DNA of 64,000 nt from Halalkalibacter oceani (GCF_040544555.1 NZ_JBEPKD010000008.1:62001-126000), one strand, 5' to 3'. Counted from the first letter of the stretch, positions 25,864 to 34,928 are shown. Numbers and translations: made by a program. Notes: a model not told the origin generated them from the letters alone.

Positions 25864-26709
25864 TTAAAATTCCTCGTATATCGCCGGGTCCTGATTTTTC
25901 ATCCTTCCATCCGGACGCGTTACATCCGAGATTGCCCTCATATCGGCTTCCTCTAAAGAAAAATCAAAAATGGAAATATTCTCGAGCTGTCTTTCCGGAG
26001 AAGCAGATTTCGGAATGGAAATTGCGCCGAGCTGATAATGCCACCGTAACACCACCTGTGAAACCGACTTATGATATTTATCGGCAAGCTGCTGAAGTGT
26101 CTTGTTTTGAAAAACCTGATTGGCTCTCGCCAGCGGGCTCCAGGATTGAGTCTTAATCTGGTTGCTTTCATGCCACGCTCTTTGTTCGGCCTGATTAAAG
26201 AAAGGATGCAGCTCAATTTGATTAATACTTGGCTTGATTCCCGTCTCCCGCTCCAGACGCTCAAGATGCTCCGGTAAAAAATTGCAAACCCCGATCGAAC
26301 GGATCAGCCCTTGCTTCTTCGCATGAATTAAAGCTTGCCACGCTTCCACATAGTGATCCTGTTTAGGGTTCGGCCAATGAATGAGATACAGGTCATAATA
26401 GTCAAGATTCGCGCGAAATAACGATTCCCGAATCGCAATTTCAGCTTTTTCATATTCCTGGTAACGCCCCGGCAGCTTGGAGGTAACGATTACCTCTTCT
26501 CTTGGAATCGAGCTGCGTCTAATCGCTTCCCCTACCGTTCCCTCATTTTCATAATTATAGGCCGAATCAATCAGGCGATAGCCTCTTTCATCAATCGCAC
26601 CCCGAATCGCCTCAGCGCCTTGCTCACCCCTTAATTGATACGTCCCCAACCCAATGACGGGTATAGTAATCCCGTCATGAAGAGTAACTTCCGGAATGAC
26701 ATTTCCCAT
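25864..26709 (-). CDS. Aldo/keto reductase
   Basis: 281 aa (beta/alpha)8 NADPH-dependent reductase. Full catalytic tetrad: D48 (LIDSAYNYENE), Y53, K78 (VTSKLP) and H111 (LIHWPNP); C-terminal NADP-binding SIPKSASPERQLENISIFDF. Reduces aldehydes or ketones; the Bacillus relatives (YvgN/YtbE-like) act on methylglyoxal and similar compounds. Stands alone between operons. Confidence 0.9.
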   Translation of the reverse strand: MGNVIPEVTLHDGITIPVIGLGTYQLRGEQGAEAIRGAIDERGYRLIDSAYNYENEGTVGEAIRRSSIPREEVIVTSKLPGRYQEYEKAEIAIRESLFRANLDYYDLYLIHWPNPKQDHYVEAWQALIHAKKQGLIRSIGVCNFLPEHLERLERETGIKPSINQIELHPFFNQAEQRAWHESNQIKTQSWSPLARANQVFQNKTLQQLADKYHKSVSQVVLRWHYQLGAISIPKSASPERQLENISIFDFSLEEADMRAISDVTRPDGRMKNQDPAIYEEF

Positions 26710-26833
26710 TGCGCATATCCCCTTTCAGACTTGGTAAACTCTCTTACATTATGAATAGATTAACATATTCCTCCAATTAATACTCGCGTAAAGCGAGATG
26801 GAGACAGCAGCCATCGCTCCGTTCATTGCTTAA

Positions 26834-26869
26834 AGGCTGGGCAAAGGTTTACACCCTTTATCCCAGCCT
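26834..26869 (-). terminator. Terminator after the small HTH-like gene
   Basis: Arms AGGCTGGG (26834-26841) and CCCAGCCT (26862-26869) with an internal AAAGG/CCTTT extension, then TTTAAG on the minus strand. The GGCTGGGCAAA stem recurs in the terminator at 46761-46802. Confidence 0.7.
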
Positions 26870-26932
26870 AATCCTCTGTTTCATTTCAAACATTAAACGA
26901 GGCTCGAAACCTCTTCTGCTGAGCCTGTCAGA

Positions 26933-27214
26933 TTACGACTCACCAAGCTGCATCACCCATTCGCGGAGTTTGTGCTTCGGATAATAGATCGTGCCGTTTA
27001 AGACGACATGGGGAATATCCGGGTGCTCGACCGTTAAGCTTCGGGCATCCTCCTTGGAGATATTCAGGAAATCATGAACATCTTTCTCCCGGATCAGCTC
27101 GTACTCATCTTCAGCCGAGTCGAGCAAACCCTCCGCCTGAGGATTATAAAAGTTCTTCAGCCCTTCGCCGATAAAATAACCGGCAGCTGCAATGCCAATT
27201 GCTAACGAAATCAT
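26933..27214 (-). CDS. Small membrane-anchored protein with excisionase-like HTH
   Basis: 93 aa, ATG at 27214 after GGGAG. An N-terminal hydrophobic segment (about 2-20) precedes a soluble domain (about 40-92) that reads like the MerR/excisionase HTH pattern: VHDFLNISKEDARSLTVEHPDIPHVVLNGTIYYPKHKLREWV. Such a fold is usually cytosolic and DNA-binding; here it may be a membrane-tethered protein. Just downstream of the two-component operon and lipoprotein gene (18 bases), so likely co-transcribed. Function unknown. Confidence 0.6.
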   Translation of the reverse strand: MISLAIGIAAAGYFIGEGLKNFYNPQAEGLLDSAEDEYELIREKDVHDFLNISKEDARSLTVEHPDIPHVVLNGTIYYPKHKLREWVMQLGES

Positions 27215-27232
27215 TGTTCCGCTCCCTTTTCA

Positions 27233-28330
27233 TTATTCAGCAACAATCATCTTCTCACTCAACTCAATAAACTCGTCGGCAGTAAGCTCTGGATGAGCCA
27301 GGATAACCGAATAGGAAAGTCCCTCTTCCTGCCATACTAGCGAGCGGAATTCATTTAACTCTAAGTACGACCCCTCTTGCCCGCGAATCGTTATTTTTTC
27401 TTCCCCCAAGGAAGCAGACTCCTCTTCCATCTGCTCCGATGCTTCAAATACCGTTACCGAAAAATGTGGGACTCCTTCTTTCACATATTCGATTGTCACT
27501 TCCGCGCGGTCCCATTCCCCTTGAAGCTCCATCACTTCAATTCGTTCAATCGCAAGCCCGTCGGTTTCAGGAATGTAGGAAAACGGCTTGCCGACATATT
27601 CAATCGCTTCATCTAATGTCAACTCCTTCGGATCCTTAATACTCAGATCCTGCCATTCCACATCTTCAGGCAGCTCCAGTTCAAAAAGATCATCCGTGAT
27701 CTCAGCCTCAAAATCAACCATCGTATATGTCCAATCGATCGTCAAGTTGCCTGAGCTGGAGACATTTTTCAAGATCATCCAATTCTCTTTATCGACCCAA
27801 ATTTCCTGATCACCGAGCATTTTGCCTTCTTCATTCGCCGTCGCGATCAAATGATGAGCGACCCGGCCGGCAATTTCCGCTTCCTGTCCGGCTGAAATCG
27901 CGTGCGTATCGCGAATGAGACTTAATAAGTGCTCAGCCTGCTGCTTAGGAGACATCGGCGTAAGCGCAGAAAGCTCATCCTCCGAGCTGTCGAAGCGCAT
28001 TGCCTTATTCGCCAACGGCTGGTAGCTGATAAATGCCGTTCCTGTATTGACAGAGATTTCCGTTGAATCGCCCTCACTGTTCACAAGGTCGATCCGCCTC
28101 TTCCCATCCGCGCTAACCCATTCCTTCAAGCTGTATTGGTCAATCACCTTATCACCCTCGCTGGTCGTCACTTGCGCCTCCCCATAGTAGGCCTGAATAC
28201 CTTCCTGCTCCTCTAACGCCTGGCTCAGCACCTGCTCTGGAGAATACTGACTACCGCCAGCGGCACACCCAAATAACAGCAGGGAGAGTCCCGCGAGACC
28301 AGCTGCTTTACCGAAATTCCTTTTGTTCAT
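27233..28330 (-). CDS. LolA-like outer-membrane-lipoprotein-sorting-type lipoprotein
   Basis: 365 aa from the ATG at 28330, chosen because GGTGAGG lies just upstream and a lipoprotein signal follows (AGLAGLSLLLFGC). The mature part has a LolA/YdcC-like beta-sheet domain (about 30-220: IQAYYGEAQVTTSEGDKV, QEIWVDKENWMILKN) and a DUF4367-like C-terminal domain (about 230-360). In Bacillus such proteins are surface-attached and of unknown role. Its start lies within the last codons of the sensor kinase gene, so it is translationally linked to it and may feed a signal to the kinase. Confidence 0.75.
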   Translation of the reverse strand: MNKRNFGKAAGLAGLSLLLFGCAAGGSQYSPEQVLSQALEEQEGIQAYYGEAQVTTSEGDKVIDQYSLKEWVSADGKRRIDLVNSEGDSTEISVNTGTAFISYQPLANKAMRFDSSEDELSALTPMSPKQQAEHLLSLIRDTHAISAGQEAEIAGRVAHHLIATANEEGKMLGDQEIWVDKENWMILKNVSSSGNLTIDWTYTMVDFEAEITDDLFELELPEDVEWQDLSIKDPKELTLDEAIEYVGKPFSYIPETDGLAIERIEVMELQGEWDRAEVTIEYVKEGVPHFSVTVFEASEQMEEESASLGEEKITIRGQEGSYLELNEFRSLVWQEEGLSYSVILAHPELTADEFIELSEKMIVAE

Positions 28331-29795
28331 CTTCCTCACCTTCCCCTTCATGTTTTGGTAAGCGGCAAATGACACATGTACCGGACTCCTCTTCTGAGAA
28401 AAACCAGACCTCGCCGCCATGCTTTTCGATAATTTGCTTTGTAATGCTCAACCCAAGTCCCGTTCCTCGGGATTCCTTCTTCGTTCTCGCCTGATCGGCC
28501 TGGTAAAGCGGATCAAACACATACGGTCCTTGTTCCTTCTTGACGCCTTTCCCTTCATTTTGCACGACCAGATAGAGCGCTTCCTCCGCAAACGGCATCT
28601 GCTCTGCGGCAAATGGAAAAAGCCACTCCGGCTGCCAGCATGTGTCCGAAAACACCGCCAGCCAAATGGTTTTGCCTGGCGCGGTATGCAAGATAGCATT
28701 GCTCATCAAATTGTCCGCCACCCGCATCAGCTGTTGCGGATTGACGAAATACGCGCCGCTCACCTCACAGCTCACATGAATGGTGATCCCTTTTTCGCGG
28801 CAGAGCGGCTCATAATCCGCAACGAGCATTTCGAAGAACTCCTGACCTTCGACCTTGACGAACGTCATCTCATAATTGGATGATTGCATCAGCGTGAACA
28901 TCAGCAGGTCATCGAGCATCTGTTTCATATAATTGGCTTTATCAAGCACGATCATATGGTATTCCTTCCGTTCCTCCTCGGCCAACCTGTCTCCTGAATG
29001 GAGAATTTCTTCGGTATAGGCGCGAATCGACGTTAAGGGCGTTTTTAAGTCATGCGACAGCGTGGCAATCATATATTCCTTTTCCTTTTGCTCTTTCTCG
29101 ACCGCTTTTCGCGCGTCTTCGATTTGCCTTTTCATCCGGTAAAAATGCTCTGTCAGCAGCCCGATTTCATCCTCATTGGTTCTGACTTCCTCGATCTCTT
29201 GACGGTTGGCAAATGCCGTCATCTGTTCCATTAACAGCTTTAACCGCCGGTTTAATTTCCGATTAAGCAGTAAAATGACGCTCATATAGATAACTAGAAA
29301 CAGGAGCGCCAATCCGGCGAACGTCAGCCAGCTTCTTTCCTCAACAGCAGCGAGCCATTCACTTCGGCCAACTTGCACTTCAAAAAAACCAATCACTTCA
29401 TTTCTTTCAAAAACGGGCTGTCTGTAACTGTATGCCCGGTGCCCCTGCTCCAGCTTGTATAAATCCTGATATAATCTGTCCAGCGGAGTGGCGAAGGAGG
29501 AGGTGTTCCATGGAGTGGAACTGTATAAAGTAAAACCGTCACGATTATAAAGCGAAATGGACAATTGAGCATTGGTCAACTCTTCAACACTCGTCCAGTC
29601 GATGGCTGGCTGGTACAGCAGCGGATCATCGAGCGCGTCAATAATCGCCTGGAGTTCAGACCATGTTTGAAAATACTCCTCAACATTTTGCTCATGATGA
29701 TAGGCCTGAATTGAAGCGACAAGGAAATAAGCGCCCGCCAGTGGAAGAACCATTACGATAAAGTAAGAGAGCAGCAGCCATGTCTTCAGCTTCAT
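28308..29795 (-). CDS. Sensor histidine kinase (two N-terminal membrane segments)
   Basis: 495 aa from the ATG at 29795, which overlaps the response regulator stop by 4 bases. Topology: helix (about 4-25), extracytoplasmic sensor (about 30-165), helix (about 168-188), HAMP, HisKA with H-box SHDLKTPLTSIRAYTE, and a HATPase with NLMSNAIL, NEGKGV and GTGLGLSI motifs. Autophosphorylates and passes phosphate to the OmpR-type regulator encoded upstream. The signal is unknown; the LolA-like lipoprotein encoded downstream is a plausible partner. Confidence 0.92.
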   Translation of the reverse strand: MKLKTWLLLSYFIVMVLPLAGAYFLVASIQAYHHEQNVEEYFQTWSELQAIIDALDDPLLYQPAIDWTSVEELTNAQLSISLYNRDGFTLYSSTPWNTSSFATPLDRLYQDLYKLEQGHRAYSYRQPVFERNEVIGFFEVQVGRSEWLAAVEERSWLTFAGLALLFLVIYMSVILLLNRKLNRRLKLLMEQMTAFANRQEIEEVRTNEDEIGLLTEHFYRMKRQIEDARKAVEKEQKEKEYMIATLSHDLKTPLTSIRAYTEEILHSGDRLAEEERKEYHMIVLDKANYMKQMLDDLLMFTLMQSSNYEMTFVKVEGQEFFEMLVADYEPLCREKGITIHVSCEVSGAYFVNPQQLMRVADNLMSNAILHTAPGKTIWLAVFSDTCWQPEWLFPFAAEQMPFAEEALYLVVQNEGKGVKKEQGPYVFDPLYQADQARTKKESRGTGLGLSITKQIIEKHGGEVWFFSEEESGTCVICRLPKHEGEGEEDEQKEFR

Positions 29796-30496
29796 GTTGG
29801 CTCCCCGATAAAGCGATAGCCTTTTCCCCATACGGTCTGGACAAAGCGGGGACTTTTCACCGGATCGCCAAGTTTTTCCCGCAATGACTTCACATGAACG
29901 GTGACGGTATGCAGTCCATTTGCATCGACCTGCAGCCATACATGCTGATACAGTTCGCTTTTAGAAAAGATCCGGTTTGGATGCTGAGTCAGAAGCTTAA
30001 GCAACTCAAATTCCTTCACTGTCAGCTCTTTTTCCTTTGCATCGACGAACACCTTTTGCTGCTCCCAGTTAATCATTAACCCGTTATCATAGACGGTCGT
30101 GTCGCTGAAATCAGCCGTCCCCTTATAGCGGTGCCAGCGTTTGATTGCCGATTCTACCCGCGCTTTCAGTTCGGTAATGCTAAACGGCTTTTGCACATAA
30201 TCGTCCGCGCCAATGTCAACGAGCCCTTTCACCTTATCCTCATCTTCCGTCCGGGCACTGATAATTAATAACGGAATATCGCTTTTCCAGCGGATATTCC
30301 GGCAAAGAGTAAAGCCATCCATTTCAGGCAGCATCAAATCAACGAGCACAAGATCAAACGTGTCTCGCAAAAAATCCTCCCAGCCTTCCAGTCCGGTCGT
30401 GGCCCACGTCACCTCATACCCTTCCCGGGAAAACGCATCTCGAATGACACGGGCAATTTCCGGATCATCCTCTACTAACAATAATCGTGCATCCAT
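29792..30496 (-). CDS. Response regulator, OmpR/PhoB family
   Basis: 234 aa. Receiver domain about 4-115 with acidic pocket E9/D10/D11 and phosphoacceptor D53 (LVDLMLPEMDG); K in VQKPFS near 103. Winged-helix DNA-binding domain about 140-232 (LTVKEFELLKLLTQHPNRIFSKSELYQHVW). Partner of the histidine kinase encoded next with ATGA overlap. It probably controls its own operon and the LolA-like lipoprotein. Confidence 0.93.
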   Translation of the reverse strand: MDARLLLVEDDPEIARVIRDAFSREGYEVTWATTGLEGWEDFLRDTFDLVLVDLMLPEMDGFTLCRNIRWKSDIPLLIISARTEDEDKVKGLVDIGADDYVQKPFSITELKARVESAIKRWHRYKGTADFSDTTVYDNGLMINWEQQKVFVDAKEKELTVKEFELLKLLTQHPNRIFSKSELYQHVWLQVDANGLHTVTVHVKSLREKLGDPVKSPRFVQTVWGKGYRFIGEPT

Positions 30497-30702
30497 GCTT
30501 ATTCCTCCTGACTACAATGTACCATGTGCTTTTTTCATCTCTGTCTATTTTATCGTTTCTTTATAAATAGGGAATGCGCTTTTTCCTTTGGAGCAGGGAA
30601 AAGCTCCTGATACCCAAGTTAATGAAGCAAAGAAGGTGGCCTTTTATTTGTTAATCTTCAGTTTGTAATAAGATTACTGAAGGTGATAAATTCTGAATAT
30701 AA

Positions 30703-30743
30703 AAAGGCCTCAAGCGGATGACAATGAACCACCTGAGACCTTT
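30703..30743 (-). terminator. Terminator of the enolase-superfamily gene pair
   Basis: Arms around 30703-30714 (AAAGGCCTCAAG) and 30732-30743 (CCTGAGACCTTT) with one mismatch, followed by TTTTTATATT on the minus strand, 10 bases after the stop at 30753. Confidence 0.75.
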
Positions 30744-30752
30744 CCTATAAGT

Positions 30753-31943
30753 TTATTGATCTACTACTGAACCGTCCACATGAAGGCGGGTTCGAATTTC
30801 TCTTCTAGAATACGGGAACCGTGTTTCGACATCATCTGCCAACTCTACCCCTACACCCGGAAGTTCAGGAATAAGAATATAGCCATCTTCACAAGGCAAG
30901 GTTTTCTTAACCACATCGGCTTGACTGAACGATTTATCTTTATCATCAGTCTTAGCTGCAATATACCGCTCTGTCGCTGAAGCTCTGTCATCACCTGGAT
31001 ACTCCTGTAATGCAAAATTTGGAATGCTTGCGGCAATTTGAATACAAGCTGCTGTACTAACAGGGCTTAATGGATTATGAGGAACAACCATCGCATCATG
31101 TGCCTCTGCTAACGCAGCAATTTTTTTAGCACCTGTTATGCCGCCACACATACATACATCTGGCCTGACATAATCAACAGCATTTCTGCTTAAAAGATGA
31201 GCAAACTCTTGAGGTGTATGGAACCTTTCACCTGTTGCAAGTGGGATATCAATGTTATTTGCTATATGAGTCATTGAATCAAAGTTATCAGGTGTAGTAG
31301 GATCCTCGATAAAGAATGGATGATATTGTGCAATTCCTTTAGCAAAAGCAATTGCCTCCGCTGGTTTAAGCCTTCTATGTATTTCAATACACAGATCGAC
31401 TTCATCACCAACAGCTTCCCTATACAAGCGAACTCTCTCAATTGCATTTCCTATCTTCTCAGCATACGTTTCGTAATATGGTAATTCTCTATCTTCGTCC
31501 AAAAAAGGAGTCAAATGACCAACCGCTGTGAACCCTCTTTGCTTTGCCAATTTGAGGTTATTGATTAGATCTTCTGTCGTTTCTCCTCCGACATGATAGT
31601 ACACTCTTGCTTTGTCACGAACTTTCCCACCAAGCAATTGATAAATCGGGGCATTTAAGTACTTTCCTGCTATGTCCCACAAAGCAATATCGATCGCGCT
31701 CAAAGCGCCCATAATTGCTGCCCCGCGAAAATGAAAGCTTCGATACATATATTGCCAATGATGCTCAATCCGTAAAGGATCTTGGCCTAAAAGGTAGGTT
31801 TTAAAGCTCTTAACTGCCTCTGCCGATGCGTCTAAAAAACCCCAGCACCCTGATTCACCTAATCCAACAATACCTTCGTCTGTGTGAACTTCAACAAAAA
31901 GAAACCTATTAACAGGAATTACTTTTACATCTGTAATTTTCAT
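30753..31943 (-). CDS. Enolase superfamily enzyme, mannonate/galactonate-dehydratase-like
   Basis: 396 aa. N-terminal capping domain, then a barrel with ligand candidates E in LCIEIHRRL (Glu where most relatives have Asp), E in FFIEDPTTPDN, and E in LATGERFHTPQ; H in VVPHNPLSPVST near residue 310. This EIHRR pattern is typical of a subgroup near D-galactonate/D-mannonate dehydratases (RspA/DgoD-like), acting on acid sugars. It follows another enolase-superfamily gene by 42 bases; the pair are served by a LacI regulator and a TAXI-TRAP carrier nearby. Confidence 0.85.
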   Translation of the reverse strand: MKITDVKVIPVNRFLFVEVHTDEGIVGLGESGCWGFLDASAEAVKSFKTYLLGQDPLRIEHHWQYMYRSFHFRGAAIMGALSAIDIALWDIAGKYLNAPIYQLLGGKVRDKARVYYHVGGETTEDLINNLKLAKQRGFTAVGHLTPFLDEDRELPYYETYAEKIGNAIERVRLYREAVGDEVDLCIEIHRRLKPAEAIAFAKGIAQYHPFFIEDPTTPDNFDSMTHIANNIDIPLATGERFHTPQEFAHLLSRNAVDYVRPDVCMCGGITGAKKIAALAEAHDAMVVPHNPLSPVSTAACIQIAASIPNFALQEYPGDDRASATERYIAAKTDDKDKSFSQADVVKKTLPCEDGYILIPELPGVGVELADDVETRFPYSRREIRTRLHVDGSVVDQ

Positions 31944-31985
31944 TAACTATCCTCCTTAGAAAGAACATACTATGTGAGGCAAACT

Positions 31986-33131
31986 TTATTTATCCAAACG
32001 ATGCTTATCTACGTAGCTCCGATTCAGCTCGATTCCAAATCCATGCCCGTTCGGTACTTCATAATACCCATTTATGAAAGGGTTTCTATTCTCAATTATG
32101 TTATAAAATAAGGGATCCCTATCAGGGTGAAAAACTTCCAAGTAGGTTCCATTCGGAATCGACGCTAATAGGTGGGCGGATACTTGCGGTTCTTCATGGT
32201 GGGCCATCTGAATACCTAAAGCCCAACTTGCTGCTGCTGCTTGTTTCCATGCCGTTGGGCCAGCTCCCCAGCTTGCATCAAAATTACAAACATCAATCGA
32301 TCCTGCTTTCATTAACTCAATACAAGCTGCAGCTGAAACTTCACTCTGTCCTCCAGTAATAGGGATTCCAGACATGAACCGTACGTCCCGCATCATCGTT
32401 TTGTCATTGTACCAGTGACAAGGCTCTTCAAACCAACGAATGTTATAGTCTTTAATTCGTTCAGCAAAATGAAGCGCTTCCATTACTGTCCAGCCTTGAT
32501 TAGCATCCACTGCTATTATAAACTCCTCACCTGCTGCTAACCTGGCTATCTCTACGCGCTTCGCATCAATCTCAGGCTTCCTTCCTCCTACTTTGAATTT
32601 AACACCGGCTACTCCTAATTCTTTGTAAGATTCTATATCCTCTTTAATAGCTTCCGGATCGTACTCTACCCCTTCTTGGTAATAACCTCCAATCAACATA
32701 ACTGGTAACTTTTCTTGATAACCCCCCCACAGCTGATATAAGGGAATTGACAAGGTTTTACCTATAGCATCATATATAGCACTATCTATACACGCTAATG
32801 CTTGAAGAGCAATTTTACGATCAGCTAAAATATCAAAGGTAAATGGTAATAGTTCTTCCCATATTTTATTTACTTGAAAAATATTTTTACCTTTAATCAA
32901 AGGCGCCATTTCATTTGTAATCATCTTTATTATCTGGGCCTGAGCCTCTTCCATTTCATCACCATTATAGATTTCTCCTACGACCCCGTCCTCAGTAGTA
33001 ATTCGGGTAATAATAGTACAACGATGCGTCATATAGTAATGACTGCCTTTAAAAGTTTTGTTTAAAGCTACCCGAACCGGAATAACCTCCACATCTTTAA
33101 TTAGTGATTTCATTTTCGTCAATGCTTCCAT
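31986..33131 (-). CDS. Enolase superfamily enzyme, mandelate-racemase subgroup
   Basis: 381 aa. KxK motif VKFKVGG near 165, metal ligands D in AVDANQGW, E in WFEEPCHWYND and E in GGQSEV; H in MAHHEEPQVSAH. This arrangement (KxK plus Asp-His) is that of mandelate racemase-like enzymes that racemise or dehydrate acid sugars. The LacI operator and promoter at 33167-33213 lie directly upstream; RBS GGAGG precedes the ATG at 33131. Substrate unknown; the adjacent paralogue suggests two successive or parallel steps on acid sugars. Confidence 0.85.
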   Translation of the reverse strand: MEALTKMKSLIKDVEVIPVRVALNKTFKGSHYYMTHRCTIITRITTEDGVVGEIYNGDEMEEAQAQIIKMITNEMAPLIKGKNIFQVNKIWEELLPFTFDILADRKIALQALACIDSAIYDAIGKTLSIPLYQLWGGYQEKLPVMLIGGYYQEGVEYDPEAIKEDIESYKELGVAGVKFKVGGRKPEIDAKRVEIARLAAGEEFIIAVDANQGWTVMEALHFAERIKDYNIRWFEEPCHWYNDKTMMRDVRFMSGIPITGGQSEVSAAACIELMKAGSIDVCNFDASWGAGPTAWKQAAAASWALGIQMAHHEEPQVSAHLLASIPNGTYLEVFHPDRDPLFYNIIENRNPFINGYYEVPNGHGFGIELNRSYVDKHRLDK

Positions 33132-33166
33132 GTTTATGCCTCCTTATAAATAAATCTTTTCATCCC

Positions 33167-33178
33167 GGAAACGTTTCC
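33167..33178. promoter_or_regulatory. LacI-type operator 1 (GGAAACGTTTCC)
   Basis: Perfect 12-bp palindrome GGAAACGTTTCC with flanking CC and AA shared with operator 2 at 38213. CG-centred palindromes of this kind are typical for LacI-family repressors. It sits just downstream of the -10 box, ideal for blocking the promoter. Confidence 0.8.
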
Positions 33179-33184
33179 AATAAA

Positions 33185-33213
33185 ATTATCTCACTTCTCA
33201 TGCTCGACGTCAA
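33185..33213 (-). promoter_or_regulatory. Sigma-A promoter for the two enolase-superfamily genes
   Basis: Minus strand TTGACG (33208-33213), 17-base spacer, GATAAT (33185-33190). The LacI operator follows immediately at 33167-33178. Confidence 0.75.
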
Positions 33214-33295
33214 TAATAATTCTGAATATATTTAATTTTTAAAACTATATTATTTCCATCATTCCGGAATTACTTTTTTGTTTTTTAACCTGATT

Positions 33296-33660
33296 TCATT
33301 TGCAGATAAAATAAAAAAAGGTGGTTAAGCCGCCTCAGACCGTAGACAAAACGACTTTGAGAAAGGACTCTCAAAGCCGTTTTGCATTTTTCGTATGGTT
33401 TTCCGAAGATGGCACTATCGGTTTGGTATTCCTTCAGTGCCACATCGCCAGTTTTTTCAGATTTATGGCAGCAAAAACAAGCATCGTCTGCATGGAAATT
33501 TTTTTGAGCCCCTTCAGGTTCGTCCAACGCATCCTGACAAATGTGGCATAAGACCAGCTTCTTATGGTGTTTTGGTACATTGGGAAAGCACTGAACAGTC
33601 CTGACACATATTTGGATTAGAGCTGTATTCACGTCTTTTTTTGCGGAGAAGCCACCTCCC
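33296..33660. repeat. Degenerate region, possible insertion-sequence or repeat remnant
   Basis: About 360 bases without an intact gene. Several frames on both strands give 60-115 aa fragments. On the plus strand, coding-like pieces (e.g. RFVQRILTNVA-stop-DQLLMVFWYIGKALNSPDTYLD-stop) continue across stops in one frame around 33510-33620, as expected for a decayed transposase or a conserved multi-copy repeat. Identity cannot be established from sequence alone. The stem-loop at 33347-33384 lies inside. Confidence 0.4.
33347..33384. terminator. Strong stem-loop in the degenerate region
   Basis: Arms CAAAACGACTTTGAGA (33347-33362) and TCTCAAAGCCGTTTTG (33369-33384), 15 of 16 pairs, 6-base loop. 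On the plus strand it is followed by CATTTTTCG; it may terminate either strand. Confidence 0.6.
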
Positions 33661-33683
33661 TATTTCCCACTAGAAAAAGCGAA

Positions 33684-33788
33684 CGGGATGGGAGGGCCGA
33701 CTCCTGCAGGAGAGAAGGGCAGGTTGAAATCCACCGGCGCAGCCGGTTAATTCAACGCCCGCCTGCGGAAAGCGTGCCCCCCATCCCG
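33684..33788. repeat. Nested inverted-repeat element (GC-rich)
   Basis: GC-rich 105-base element with three nested stems: outer CGGGATGGG (33684-33692) with CCCATCCCG (33780-33788), middle GTTGAA (33723-33728) with TTCAAC (33751-33756), inner CCGGC with GCCGG (33734-33738, 33742-33746). The composition is unlike the flanking AT-rich genes and resembles the structured intergenic repeats of Bacillaceae. Confidence 0.6.
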
Positions 33789-33833
33789 GTAGCGAGGACG
33801 AAGAGCTAAACCTTGACTACGAAACAAAATAGC

Positions 33834-33852
33834 CTGTCGACTTTGTCGACAG
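33834..33852 (-). terminator. Probable terminator of the lacI-type gene
   Basis: Perfect CTGTCGAC, TTT, GTCGACAG stem-loop 45 bases past the LacI stop, followed on the minus strand by GCTATTTTGTTT. Confidence 0.55.
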
Positions 33853-33896
33853 ACTGAAGCGGTATAAGTTGCCTTAGATAATTTTAATACCATATG

Positions 33897-34928
33897 TTAT
33901 TGTCGTTTTAAGAAGCCACACGATTCCCTTATAATAAATTCGGTAGGAATTCTAAAAGGTTCAATTTTGCCGTAGAGTTCCGGTTCATTAATATAACGGA
34001 TTAATATTTGCGCAACACTGTAACCTATGTCATTTAAGGGACGCCGAATAACGGTTACCGGGGGATCTAACAAATGTGTTAGTTCATAGTCCTCAAACGT
34101 GATAATGGAAATATCCTCTGGATATCGCAGATGATTATCCCTTATCACTTGTAAAACCCCATGAAAGATATAATGATTCAACGAAAAAATCGCTGTTATC
34201 GTGCCGTTTCTAATTTTCGGTAAAAGATCATTCATTGCCTTCTTACCGCCTTGGCTTGAAAGGTCACTTTCAATAATGATCCCTTCCCCTGTATTCTCAA
34301 TACCACTGTCAATGAAGGCTTGTTCATAACCTTCTTTGCTTTTTCGAAATTGACGGCGGGTATGAGAACCTCCAATTAAGGCAATTCCCCGATGACCAAG
34401 CGATAATAGGTATTGTACAGCTTTATTAACAGAAGTGAAGTAATCAGTATATACACCCGCAGGTATACCAGGTATGTCCCTGTCCATCGTTACAATAGGA
34501 ATCCCCATTTGATTAACAATTTCGCTTAAATTAAGATTATCTTCTCGTGGCGGAGCAATTATAATTCCATCCAGATGTTGATTCTCTAACGCCGCTAATA
34601 TTTTGACTCTAACATCCTCATCGTCTCCAACGTTACATAAAGAGACAGAATAGCCAACGGTATCTAAATATTGAGAAATACCATTAGCTATTTGGGTAAA
34701 GGCTACATTGGAAATATTCACAAATAAAGCGATTTGTTTATATTGTTTTGTTCTCATAGTGCGAGCTATCCGATTAGGGGTATATCCTAAGTCTTGAATG
34801 CTCTTAAACACTTTCAGTTTTGTTTCTGCATTTATTTCTCCTGAACCATTTATTGCCCTTGATACAGTGCCTATGCCTACACCTGCATGCTTTGCTACAT
34901 CTTTAATTGTAACTTTATTTTTTTTCAT
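33897..34928 (-). CDS. LacI family transcriptional regulator
   Basis: 343 aa. N-terminal HTH VTIKDVAKHAGVGIGTVSRAINGSGEINAET (about 6-36) with the hinge helix NRIARTMRT; a periplasmic-binding-protein-type effector domain (about 62-335). Encoded between the TRAP carrier and the enolase-superfamily genes. Two identical GGAAACGTTTCC palindromes, one before the enzyme genes and one before the carrier genes, mark its probable regulon. Effector probably an acid sugar. Confidence 0.9.
   Translation of the reverse strand: MKKNKVTIKDVAKHAGVGIGTVSRAINGSGEINAETKLKVFKSIQDLGYTPNRIARTMRTKQYKQIALFVNISNVAFTQIANGISQYLDTVGYSVSLCNVGDDEDVRVKILAALENQHLDGIIIAPPREDNLNLSEIVNQMGIPIVTMDRDIPGIPAGVYTDYFTSVNKAVQYLLSLGHRGIALIGGSHTRRQFRKSKEGYEQAFIDSGIENTGEGIIIESDLSSQGGKKAMNDLLPKIRNGTITAIFSLNHYIFHGVLQVIRDNHLRYPEDISIITFEDYELTHLLDPPVTVIRRPLNDIGYSVAQILIRYINEPELYGKIEPFRIPTEFIIRESCGFLKRQ

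Noticed and set aside
33404..33420. TGGCAC at 33408 as a sigma-54 promoter
   Set aside because: No GC element at the correct spacing; the bases following are TATCGGTTTG.
33285..33632. Minus-strand 115-aa open frame in the degenerate region
   Set aside because: No ribosome binding site, His/Cys-rich odd composition, overlaps plus-strand coding-like fragments; not a gene.
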